Of a DNA stretch of 64,000 nucleotides, positions 31,736 to 39,369 are shown piece by piece. Position 1 is the first letter of the stretch. Each line of letters begins with the position of its first letter. The notes under the pieces are model-generated. The model saw nothing but the letters and a program-made list of their open reading frames with translations, had not been told where the DNA came from and made no database searches. This DNA comes from Chryseobacterium aureum (GTDB lineage Bacteria > Bacteroidota > Bacteroidia > Flavobacteriales > Weeksellaceae), in assembly GCF_003971235.1 (NCBI RefSeq), contig NZ_CP034661.1, positions 4,154,001 to 4,218,000 on the forward strand, given 5' to 3'. The translations under genes were made by a program, and so were the position numbers.

Positions 31736-32298
31736 TGGACATTTTTAGATTTATCAAGGATATAAGGACACATCTGGAACTCACATTTGACGAAGTCGAC
31801 AGATGGTTTGAAACAGATAGTAAAACGTTGAATCATCAGCCTTCAAACGGAGGCTGGACGGTTCAGCAGATTTTAGAGCATATTTATCTTACGAATTTTT
31901 ACCTGCTGATTCTTATTGAAAAAGGGTCAAAAAAAGCAATAAAAAATTCTTTAGATCTTGATTTGCAATCTGAAATGAGAAATTATAGATTCAATAAAGT
32001 AAACTTTGACAAAGTGGGAAAGCACGGTTCCTTTGAATGGATAAGACCAGAACATATGGAACCGAAAGGAGATTGGAGTCTGAATGAAATCAGAAATTTA
32101 ATAAACCAGCAATATCTTCAATGCTTAAATTATCTTGAAGTAATGAAAAATGGAGAAGGGCTTTTGTATAAAACTACAATGACAGTGAATGAGCTGGGAA
32201 AAATTAATGTATATGAATACATTTATTTCCTTTCGCTTCATGCCCGGAGACACATTACCCAGATGGAGAAAAATGAATCAGAAACGATTAAAAACTAA
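31735..32298 (+). CDS. DinB-like four-helix protein
   Basis: 187 residues from the ATG that overlaps the cREC stop. Pattern of the DinB/YfiT superfamily: GGWTVQQILEHIYLTNFYLL with a first metal-type His, and YFLSLHARRHITQMEK with paired His near the C-terminus. These proteins bind a divalent metal in a four-helix bundle and include thiol transferases. Within the RNA-repair block its job is unknown. The spacing to the RNA ligase (6 bases) suggests one operon. Confidence 0.82.
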   Translation: MDIFRFIKDIRTHLELTFDEVDRWFETDSKTLNHQPSNGGWTVQQILEHIYLTNFYLLILIEKGSKKAIKNSLDLDLQSEMRNYRFNKVNFDKVGKHGSFEWIRPEHMEPKGDWSLNEIRNLINQQYLQCLNYLEVMKNGEGLLYKTTMTVNELGKINVYEYIYFLSLHARRHITQMEKNESETIKN

Positions 32299-32304
32299 AA
32301 CAAA

Positions 32305-33321
32305 ATGATTTTTAAAACATATAACGCTATAGAAAATGCTTACCAGACCCGCGTGATCGAACAGATCAGGATGCAGGGTTTCGGGGATGAGGTTTTCATC
32401 GTACAGGAAAAAGTTCACGGAGCTAATTTCTCTTTCTTTACCGATGGAAAGGAAATTAAAATCGCGAAGAGAACTGCTTTCATCGAAAAAGATGAGAAAT
32501 TTTTCAATGCCCATATGATTTTGGAACGTTACAGAAAAAATGTAATACAAGTGTTTCAAAAAGTGAAAACCATCCACCCGGATGTGGAAACTGTAGTCAT
32601 CTACGGTGAATTGTTCGGTGGCGGTTACAAACATAAAGAAGTAGAACCCGTAAAAGATGCAGTGAAGGTACAGAAAGGCATTGAATATGCCCCTCACAAC
32701 GAATTTTACGCTTTCGATATTAAACTGAATGGAATTACCTATTTGGATACCGAAGTGGTCAATCAGATTTTTGAAGAGACCGGATTTTTCTATGCTAAAA
32801 TTTTGTTTCAGGGAACACTGGAAGAAGCTTTGAAGTTCCCTAATGTTTTCAATTCACAAATTCCGGACTGGCTTGGATTACCCGAATTGGAAGACAATAT
32901 GTGCGAAGGAACGATCATAAAAACTTTGAAAACCAGATACTTTGGAAACGGAGCCAGAATTATTCTGAAAAATAAGAATGAAAAATGGGTTGAAAAGTCC
33001 AAAATGGTTAAAAAAGAAGCTAAAGCGGTTCAGAAACAGGTTCACTTCAGTGAAAAAGCACAGGAAATCTGGGAAGAAATCCAAAAATATGCTACTGTAA
33101 ACAGGCTAAATAATGTAGTAAGCAAAATCGGCGAATTCGAACCTAAAATGATAGGTAAGGTAATTGGTCTTTTTTCACAGGATATTTTAGAAGACTTCCA
33201 AAAGGACTTCCCGGCAGCTTTCAAAGCTATTGAAAAAGAAGAGCAGAAAAGGATCAACAAAAAGTTGAATTCTTTAGTCATTGATTTTATAAAAGAAGAG
33301 TTGATGACTCTTAAAGTGTAG
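32305..33321 (+). CDS. T4 Rnl2-type RNA ligase
   Basis: 338 residues. Nucleotidyltransferase motif I is EKVHGANFSF with the AMP-accepting Lys36. Motif III is VVIYGELFGGGY, motif IV EGTIIKTL, and motif V RIILKNKNEKW. About 100 C-terminal residues form an additional helical domain, as in T4 RNA ligase 2. The enzyme seals 3'-OH/5'-phosphate ends in duplex-like RNA, for example a nicked anticodon loop. Location after a tRNA array and a cREC gene supports tRNA repair as its task. Terminator follows. Confidence 0.92.
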   Translation: MIFKTYNAIENAYQTRVIEQIRMQGFGDEVFIVQEKVHGANFSFFTDGKEIKIAKRTAFIEKDEKFFNAHMILERYRKNVIQVFQKVKTIHPDVETVVIYGELFGGGYKHKEVEPVKDAVKVQKGIEYAPHNEFYAFDIKLNGITYLDTEVVNQIFEETGFFYAKILFQGTLEEALKFPNVFNSQIPDWLGLPELEDNMCEGTIIKTLKTRYFGNGARIILKNKNEKWVEKSKMVKKEAKAVQKQVHFSEKAQEIWEEIQKYATVNRLNNVVSKIGEFEPKMIGKVIGLFSQDILEDFQKDFPAAFKAIEKEEQKRINKKLNSLVIDFIKEELMTLKV

Positions 33322-33350
33322 TTTCGGTAATTTTTTACCGAAACTTTTTT
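33320..33350 (+). terminator. Terminator after the RNA ligase gene
   Basis: Stem AGTTTCGGTAA / TTACCGAAACT, loop of four T, then TTTTT. It overlaps the last bases of the CDS. Confidence 0.88.
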
Positions 33351-33489
33351 ATGTATAAACCTAACCATAAATGCTGCGTGAGTTTAAGAACCTGATTTTC
33401 ATTATGCAGTAAGTTTGTCATTCCGTAGGAATCTCAACTGTTAAAAGTGAAAATAGGCTTTCTTTTATGGTTTAAAAAAAGAAAAAACT

Positions 33490-34434
33490 ATGTTACAGGC
33501 AGAAATAAAAAGTCTTTTAAAGGAAGACATCAGTATACTCATTAAAGTTCCGAATTCCGGAAAGCATTATTTGTGCGATTGTGGAGAAGCGAGCTTATTG
33601 ACTGTGAAGGAAGTTCAGTGCATATCCGCAATATTCATCAGTCATACGCATATAGATCACTTTTCAAATTTCGATGGAATTTTCAGACATCAGATCGGAA
33701 GTGGAGAAAAAGTAGTGATTTGTGGTCCCAAAAATATTAATCAACAGGTTGAAGCAAGATTAAAATCTTACACCTGGAATTTGGTAGATGAAAGAGCAAT
33801 TGAATATGAAATCCGGGAGATTATTTCAAAACACGAAATTAATATCTACACTCTTCGTCCGCCATACTGGAATCTGGAACTAATCAATACCCAAAATTTC
33901 CTTTTTGAAGACGAATATGTCCATGTTGATTTTGCCATTCTGGATCACAAAACAGAGTCTATTGCTTATTTGTTTAAAGAAAAAGACACGGTAAGCTTCA
34001 ATGAAAACACTTCGGATTTCAAAAAAGGAAAATGGATTAGTGAACTTAAAACTGCTTTTGAAAAGAATAGCGGAGAGCAGGAAATTGACATTGAAGGAAT
34101 GGTTTACAAAGCAGCACATCTGTTTCATCTGTTGACAAGACAGGCAGGCTATAAGCTCGGTGTTATCATGGATCATGCGGCAGATGAAAATAACTACGAG
34201 AAAATCAGAACGGTATTTGGAGGAGCAGATCTTGTATATATTGAAAGCTTTTATAAGGATTCCGATCAGGAATTTGCCAAGATCAATTATCACAGTTTTG
34301 CATCTGCTTCAGGAAAAATAATGAACGAATGCCAGGTGAAAGAAGCCATTCCGATTCATTTTTCAAGAAGATACGCGGAAAGCGATCAGGAAGAAATTGA
34401 GACTGCTTTTTATAAAGCGTTTCGCAAGAATTAA
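33490..34434 (+). CDS. MBL-fold phosphoesterase, RNase Z-like
   Basis: 314 residues. Metal motif SHTHIDHFSNFDG (about 56-68) is of the tRNase Z/MBL type. KLGVIMDHAADENNY and IESFYKD give later ligands, and IPIHFSRRYAES is the final His-containing segment, like the HFS..Y motif of tRNase Z. RNase Z trims tRNA 3' trailers or opens cyclic phosphates, which suits RNA repair. It is separated from the ligase by a terminator but keeps the same orientation and theme. Confidence 0.85.
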   Translation: MLQAEIKSLLKEDISILIKVPNSGKHYLCDCGEASLLTVKEVQCISAIFISHTHIDHFSNFDGIFRHQIGSGEKVVICGPKNINQQVEARLKSYTWNLVDERAIEYEIREIISKHEINIYTLRPPYWNLELINTQNFLFEDEYVHVDFAILDHKTESIAYLFKEKDTVSFNENTSDFKKGKWISELKTAFEKNSGEQEIDIEGMVYKAAHLFHLLTRQAGYKLGVIMDHAADENNYEKIRTVFGGADLVYIESFYKDSDQEFAKINYHSFASASGKIMNECQVKEAIPIHFSRRYAESDQEEIETAFYKAFRKN

Positions 34435-34531
34435 TTAAAAAAATTATTAAACCGAAACTCTATTCATGCAACTTCATTCTGTTCAGAATGACAGTGAAAA
34501 TGGTATAGTTAAAACAAACAATTAAAAAAAA

Positions 34532-35101
34532 ATGAAACCCAATATATTTTTTACAGCGGACCATCATTTTGGTCATGAGAATATTATAAAGTTTTCAGAG
34601 AGACCCTTTGAATCGCTGGACCATATGAATGAAGAACTCATTAAAAGATGGAACGAGAAAGTTGAACCAGATGATACAGTCTATCATTTAGGAGACTTGA
34701 GTTTAGGCAAACCGGATTTTACAAAAGAAATTTTAGACCGGTTAAACGGCAATATCCATCTCATCAAAGGCAATCACGAAGGAGCTGCTCTAACTTATCC
34801 AAAGCGGTTTGCCTCCATCAGAGACTACCACGAACTGAGGATTGATGAGCCGGATGAAAGCAATGGTAAAGAGAAAATCATTCTTTTCCATTATGCCATG
34901 CGTACCTGGAATGGCTCGCACCGAGGGGTATGGCAGTTATACGGTCATTCGCACGGAACACTGCCGGATGATGAAATGGCACTCAGTTTTGACGTTGGAG
35001 TAGACTGCCATAATTTTTATCCGGTTTCCTACGAAGAAGTCAAAGAAATAATGAAGAGGAAAAAATGGACCCCTCCATTTCCTCCCAGAAACCAACAATA
35101 A
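34532..35101 (+). CDS. Calcineurin-like metallophosphoesterase
   Basis: 189 residues. All metallophosphatase motifs are present: TADHHFGHENI (Asp and His), VYHLGDLSLG, IKGNHEGA, ILFHYAMRTWNGSHRG and LYGHSHGTL. Full length for the small YmdB/YfcE-sized group. Such enzymes remove phosphates or cleave 2',3'-cyclic phosphates. With the ligase and cREC it could heal RNA ends before sealing. That role is inferred from context. Confidence 0.9.
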   Translation: MKPNIFFTADHHFGHENIIKFSERPFESLDHMNEELIKRWNEKVEPDDTVYHLGDLSLGKPDFTKEILDRLNGNIHLIKGNHEGAALTYPKRFASIRDYHELRIDEPDESNGKEKIILFHYAMRTWNGSHRGVWQLYGHSHGTLPDDEMALSFDVGVDCHNFYPVSYEEVKEIMKRKKWTPPFPPRNQQ

Positions 35102-35103
35102 AA

Positions 35104-35187
35104 ATTAGAAAGGAAGTTAGGTTATTATAGAAGTGCTAATCATAGCTAACTTCTAACCTCTGGCTTCTAATTTCTAAGAATAAAATC
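35104..35187. repeat. Intergenic inverted repeat
   Basis: AAATTAGAA ... TTCTAATTT with an inner GAAGTTAG ... CTAACTTC pair. One of the dispersed hairpin elements of this genome; no gene inside. Confidence 0.5.
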
Positions 35188-35730
35188 ATGAAAACAACCA
35201 ATGAGATCATAATCATCGATCTGGAAGCAACATGTTGGGAAAACGACAGAATTCCCATAGGGCAGCAGGTCGATATTATAGAAATAGGAATTTGCAAATT
35301 ACACTTAACAACAAAAGCAATTTCCCAAAAACAAAGCATCTATGTAATTCCGGAAAGATCAGACATCAACAGTTTCTGTACGGATCTGACAGGAATTACT
35401 CCGCAGCTGATAGAAGAAAAAGGAATCTATTTTGAAGAAGCCTGCGAAATAATCAGAGATCAGTATCATTCTGCACCGCTTACATGGGCAGGATATGGAA
35501 ACTTTGATGGCGAGCAGATCATAGAGCAGTGCGATTGGCTCGGGATCCCCAATCCTTTTTCAGGAAATTATATGAATGTGATGTATGAATTCAAAAAACA
35601 TTTCAATCTGCACAGGCAAATTGGACTTAAAAGAGCGCTGAGCTATCTGAATATGGATTTTGAAGGCACCCATCACAGCGGAGCAGACGATGCTTATAAC
35701 ACAGCCAGAATTTTAAGTAAAATTCTGTAA
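35188..35730 (+). CDS. DEDDh 3'-5' exonuclease, copy 1
   Basis: 180 residues. ExoI motif IIIDLEATCWE (D-x-E), ExoII AGYGNFDGEQI (Asp) and ExoIII THHSGADDAYNTARI (H-x4-D) define the DEDDh/ERI-1-like exonuclease fold. ERI-1-type enzymes trim RNA 3' ends. The next gene is a paralogue, so the block carries two exonucleases that may clean up broken tRNA ends. Confidence 0.92.
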   Translation: MKTTNEIIIIDLEATCWENDRIPIGQQVDIIEIGICKLHLTTKAISQKQSIYVIPERSDINSFCTDLTGITPQLIEEKGIYFEEACEIIRDQYHSAPLTWAGYGNFDGEQIIEQCDWLGIPNPFSGNYMNVMYEFKKHFNLHRQIGLKRALSYLNMDFEGTHHSGADDAYNTARILSKIL

Positions 35731-35841
35731 ATAAGTATAGGTTGGAAAACTGAAGCTGGTGGCTGGAAGTAAATTATATACAGTAAAACTTCCCTCTTCC
35801 CGCATCCGTCTTCCATCCTTTAACAATTTAATTTTAAACAA

Positions 35842-36393
35842 GTGAAAACTACAGAAAATATATTAATAGTAGACCTTGAAGCAACATGCTGGGAAAACCG
35901 GCCGCCAAGAGGTCAGGAAAGTGAGATCATTGAAATAGGGGTATGCATCATGAATGCAAAAACCGGTAAGATCTCTAAAAATGAAGGGATTTTAGTAAAA
36001 CCCCAATATTCAAAAGTAAGTCCGTTCTGTACGGAACTCACCACCCTTACCCAGAATATGCTGGATCATGAAGGAATCATGCTGGATGATGCTTTTGATA
36101 TCCTGAGAGCAGAATATGATTCGGAAGAACTGACCTGGGCAAGCTACGGAAACTATGACCTGAATATGCTTAAGGATCAGGCAAGAAGATTCTACACAGA
36201 TTATCCGATGAGTGATGACCACATCAACGTAAAGACCTTATTCGGTGAAATTCATCCTACCATCAGGAAAAGTGTCGGGATGAACCGTGCCTTGGGAGAA
36301 TTGGGAATGACTTTAGAAGGTACCCACCACAGAGGTGTAGATGATGCCAGAAACATTGCAAAGATTCTGCACTGGTGTCTGAAGAATTATTAA
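35842..36393 (+). CDS. DEDDh 3'-5' exonuclease, copy 2
   Basis: 183 residues from a GTG start. Motifs LIVDLEATCWE, ASYGNYDLNML and THHRGVDDARNIAKI match copy 1 but the overall sequence is clearly diverged, so the duplication is old and the two may have different substrates. It is the last gene of the RNA-processing block and is followed by a bidirectional terminator. The gap before it (35731-35841) holds a degenerate inverted repeat. Confidence 0.92.
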   Translation: MKTTENILIVDLEATCWENRPPRGQESEIIEIGVCIMNAKTGKISKNEGILVKPQYSKVSPFCTELTTLTQNMLDHEGIMLDDAFDILRAEYDSEELTWASYGNYDLNMLKDQARRFYTDYPMSDDHINVKTLFGEIHPTIRKSVGMNRALGELGMTLEGTHHRGVDDARNIAKILHWCLKNY

Positions 36394-36420
36394 AAAATCT
36401 CAAATAACGATTGTAAAATG

Positions 36421-36454
36421 AAGACTGTCTCAAATGATGAGGCAGTCTTTTTTT
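36421..36454. terminator. Bidirectional terminator
   Basis: Stem AAGACTGTCTC / GAGGCAGTCTT with one G-U pair, then a T-run. It lies between convergent genes ending at 36393 (+) and 36453 (-). Confidence 0.85.
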
Positions 36455-37340
36455 ATTTTGTCAGATCAGAGATCCTTTCACAGATAAAACCATAAAGCTC
36501 CACAGGGATAGAATGTCCCATTCCTTCGATAACAACCCATTCAGCAGACGGAATACAGTCTGCAATATCTTTTCCGCAATCCGGATGAAAGATCAGATCG
36601 TCTGTTCCATGAATAACCAAAGCCGGAGCAGCTATTTTCTTTAACCTATCAACATTATACTGAAAAGAGCCCATCGCTAAAAGCTGTCGTATAATTCCGT
36701 TTTTTGTCTTTGATCGGGTAAGTTCCTCCTCAAGAAAAGCTTTTTCCTGATCCGGATCAAAAGCATATCCCGAACCTGAAATTTTCTCTGCAAAATGTAT
36801 TTTCTCCCTCAAATATTGCTTTTTATGAACAACAGGATCATGATATACCTGTGTCATCATCGCCATCACTTCCGGATCCGGCTTGGGAAGAGAAGGATTC
36901 AAAGATGTTGACATGATGATCGTTAATGATAAAACTCTTTCAGGATAGCAGGAACCCAACAGCTGGGCAATAATTCCACCCATGGAACGCCCCGCAACAT
37001 GGGCTTTTTTTATCTTTAAATGATCAAGTAAGCCTATAACATCATTCGCCATATCCATCAGAGAATAAGGAACGCCTTCATTGCTGAATTCAGCAAAAAC
37101 CTCTTCAATGCCTTTACCAGAAGAAATTTCTTTTTTAGTATTAAAAACAGAACTCCCGGAATCCCTGTTGTCTAAACGGATCACCCTAAATCCTTTTTCT
37201 ACCAGCAGAGTACAGAACTTAATATCCCAGCGGATCATCTGACTTCCTAAACCGGGAATCAATACAATATTCTGCTGATGACCTTCTCCAAAGATCTCAT
37301 AGCAAAGCTCAACCTCTTCTATGCGGACAGTTTTCATCAT
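36453..37340 (-). CDS. Alpha/beta hydrolase
   Basis: 295 residues. Oxyanion region LIPGLGSQMIRWD, nucleophile elbow AGRSMGGIIAQ (Ser near 110), acid HGTDDLIFHPD and the final His in GMGHSIP. Typical length of soluble esterase/lipase-like enzymes. No signal peptide. It is the third gene of a MarR-led operon, 2 bases after the preceding gene, so probably controlled by that regulator. Substrate unknown. Confidence 0.9.
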   Translation of the reverse strand: MMKTVRIEEVELCYEIFGEGHQQNIVLIPGLGSQMIRWDIKFCTLLVEKGFRVIRLDNRDSGSSVFNTKKEISSGKGIEEVFAEFSNEGVPYSLMDMANDVIGLLDHLKIKKAHVAGRSMGGIIAQLLGSCYPERVLSLTIIMSTSLNPSLPKPDPEVMAMMTQVYHDPVVHKKQYLREKIHFAEKISGSGYAFDPDQEKAFLEEELTRSKTKNGIIRQLLAMGSFQYNVDRLKKIAAPALVIHGTDDLIFHPDCGKDIADCIPSAEWVVIEGMGHSIPVELYGFICERISDLTK

Positions 37341-37342
37341 GA

Positions 37343-37681
37343 TTAATACAATTCCCGGTTACTTGCTGATAAAAAATCCTGTTCAGCCTTCTTTATTTCC
37401 TGGCGATAGTTGATGTACTCATTGTTTTGATCAGGGACAGTCACGGCAAATTCAAAATTAAAACCATCACTTCCCAGTTCATTCCAATCTTTCTGTAATT
37501 GTGGATGTTCAAACATTCCGCAATTTAAAAGAAACTTCATTTTGTTCACCAGCGCTTCCAGATGTAAAGAAGGCTGAACATACTGTTTACCATTTAACGT
37601 ATTGATAACAGAAAGAACTCCCATCGTTGTTTTGTAATCTTTTGCTTTTTCTCTCAGCTGTTTTTTTAATGTATTTTTCAT
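37343..37681 (-). CDS. Small protein resembling GIY-YIG-annotated family
   Basis: 112 residues from the ATG at 37681 (an upstream start at 37726 lies in the gap to marR). The pattern KDYKTTMGVLSVINTLNGKQYVQPSLHLEALVNK resembles the N-terminal GIY-YIG-type strand-turn of small Bacteroidota and Firmicutes proteins that databases call GIY-YIG nuclease family. The canonical catalytic Arg and Glu are not clear, so nuclease activity is doubtful. Middle gene of the MarR operon. Confidence 0.65.
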   Translation of the reverse strand: MKNTLKKQLREKAKDYKTTMGVLSVINTLNGKQYVQPSLHLEALVNKMKFLLNCGMFEHPQLQKDWNELGSDGFNFEFAVTVPDQNNEYINYRQEIKKAEQDFLSASNRELY

Positions 37682-37735
37682 GTTTTCATTATTGTATATT
37701 TCCCCCGAGATCATAGAGAAGCTCATTGATCATCT

Positions 37736-38110
37736 TTAAAGACCCTTTTTAGAGGAAAGAATTTCTTTCGTAATATGCTCAGCGCTTAGTCTGGCCTCTT
37801 CAAATATCTTTTTACCGGTAGGCGTAATAACCACATAGCTTACACGGGCATCCCTTTCATTAGCTTCTCTGGCTACCAGCCCGATTTTCTCCAGCGGATT
37901 TAATAACCGGGTTATTCCGGATGCCGTAAGCCCTGTTTTTTCTGCAAGGTCTATTCTCCGCATCCTGCTTTCTGAAGAAGAATTGAGAACATAAAGAATA
38001 ACAAAGTCATTGAATCCCAGCCCATGAACACTAAGAGAATCAAACTTTCTGGAGACTACAGATTGCAGCTTATTGATGTTGATCAAAAATAATAATTCCG
38101 TGCTTATCAT
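37736..38110 (-). CDS. MarR-family transcriptional regulator
   Basis: 124 residues. Winged-helix segment RRIDLAEKTGLTASGITRLLNPLEKIGLVAREANERDARVSYVVITPTGK matches the MarR core (recognition helix and wing with D-R). Slightly short compared with the usual 140-150. It heads an operon with the GIY-YIG-like and hydrolase genes and probably represses it, as MarR proteins often do in response to small phenolic or oxidising molecules. Confidence 0.88.
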   Translation of the reverse strand: MISTELLFLININKLQSVVSRKFDSLSVHGLGFNDFVILYVLNSSSESRMRRIDLAEKTGLTASGITRLLNPLEKIGLVAREANERDARVSYVVITPTGKKIFEEARLSAEHITKEILSSKKGL

Positions 38111-38115
38111 TGAAA

Positions 38116-38154
38116 AGTATTTGAGTTGTCAAGTATTTTTATGTTGCAAATATA
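38116..38154 (-). promoter_or_regulatory. MarR operon promoter and candidate operator
   Basis: Minus-strand TATATTTG at 38154-38147 is the -7 element. Between it and the ATG lies an imperfect inverted repeat ATTTGA-GTTG-TCAAGT, a plausible autoregulatory site. Confidence 0.4.
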
Positions 38155-38602
38155 TAAAATTTAGTGAATTACAAACCCTGTTTTTATATTTTAAGTAAAA
38201 TTAACGTATCCGGATGATAACATTATATGAACTTTGGATTCTTTCATTTTCCAAATTAAGACACCAAATGATGTGTAAATATCCACATAAAAGGCTTTTA
38301 TTTGTTTTTTTATCAATATATCTTTAAACAGAGAATTGTTTATAGGGTGCAGGGACTTTTGGTAGCAGCTGTTTTATTAACTTAATATTTTGTTAAAAAA
38401 CTCACTTTAAAGGGATAATTTACTGTCTGACAGTCATTTTTTTTTATTTTAGCGGATAACAATGAATGGATGTTTATTGATGGAGGTTTCGAGAAAATAT
38501 ATTTAAACTGAAAAATAAATAATAGGCTCCTTTTTCTTGAAAAGATTACATCAAAAACCTACAAAAAGAAGATTTTAGTCATTTGAAAAACAGAATCGTA
38601 AA
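38155..38602. other. Intergenic gap without visible gene
   Basis: About 450 bases of AT-rich sequence between divergent genes. No ORF, hairpin or tRNA-like structure of note was found. Confidence 0.5.
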
Positions 38603-39286
38603 ATGCATAGACAGAGTATGATTTCTATGTCGATTTCTCTGATGGGCGGTAAGGCCGGAAATGAATATAAAGCAAAATCCGGAGGTGGAATAATACCGGC
38701 TTGTTTCGGCGACCCATTCTTCGAAAAAAAATATCTTCCTGAAAACATCACTTTTTTGAACATTTCATTCAATCCTGACGCGGGTGTTTATGATAATGGG
38801 ATGATCAGAATTTTGCATTGGAAACAGGATTTCTCTCATCTGTTTTTTACAAAGCAAAATAATAAATGTCTGTTATGTATTGAATGTCAGGATGAAGCGG
38901 ACGGAAATTGGAGGTTTGGGGACACTTGGATGAAACTGAATTTACCTTCGCGGCACAGGCTTTATTCATTCCTGTTTCCGGGGTTGTTTAATAATCCCGA
39001 AATGCTCTCTGGTACGGCTTTTGAAGCCCTATTTAACAGGATCATTCCGGAGGATGCAAAGAGAAAGAAACCTGGAAAAATAATCAGTAAAAAGATCAAA
39101 GAGGTGTGGAAATCAGTAAAGAGATGTACAGACCATGTTTTAAAGAATATCAGTCTGATTACCAGTTATAAATATGCCTATGGAAAACCGCTGAGACCCA
39201 TTCTTTCAGCCGTTGGAAAACCCGTTTTTAATAACAAAAGGCTCTTTGAGCTTTATGATAAACTGTATAAGCAAAATCCGCATTAA
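38603..39286 (+). CDS. Hypothetical protein
   Basis: 227 residues, basic, no signal peptide or membrane helix. The N-terminal start is uncertain (several Met within 14 residues). Cys residues are scattered (CLLCIEC is the densest) without a clear zinc motif. The C-terminal half is Lys-rich and helical. I recognise no family. It precedes the DUF6493 gene by 83 bases in the same direction. Confidence 0.6.
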   Translation: MHRQSMISMSISLMGGKAGNEYKAKSGGGIIPACFGDPFFEKKYLPENITFLNISFNPDAGVYDNGMIRILHWKQDFSHLFFTKQNNKCLLCIECQDEADGNWRFGDTWMKLNLPSRHRLYSFLFPGLFNNPEMLSGTAFEALFNRIIPEDAKRKKPGKIISKKIKEVWKSVKRCTDHVLKNISLITSYKYAYGKPLRPILSAVGKPVFNNKRLFELYDKLYKQNPH

Positions 39287-39369
39287 CAGGCCCATGCCTA
39301 TAGCAGACCGCTTAAAGAATGGAAAAAAATAATAACCTGAAACAAATTGATACATCAAATTAGAAGCAC

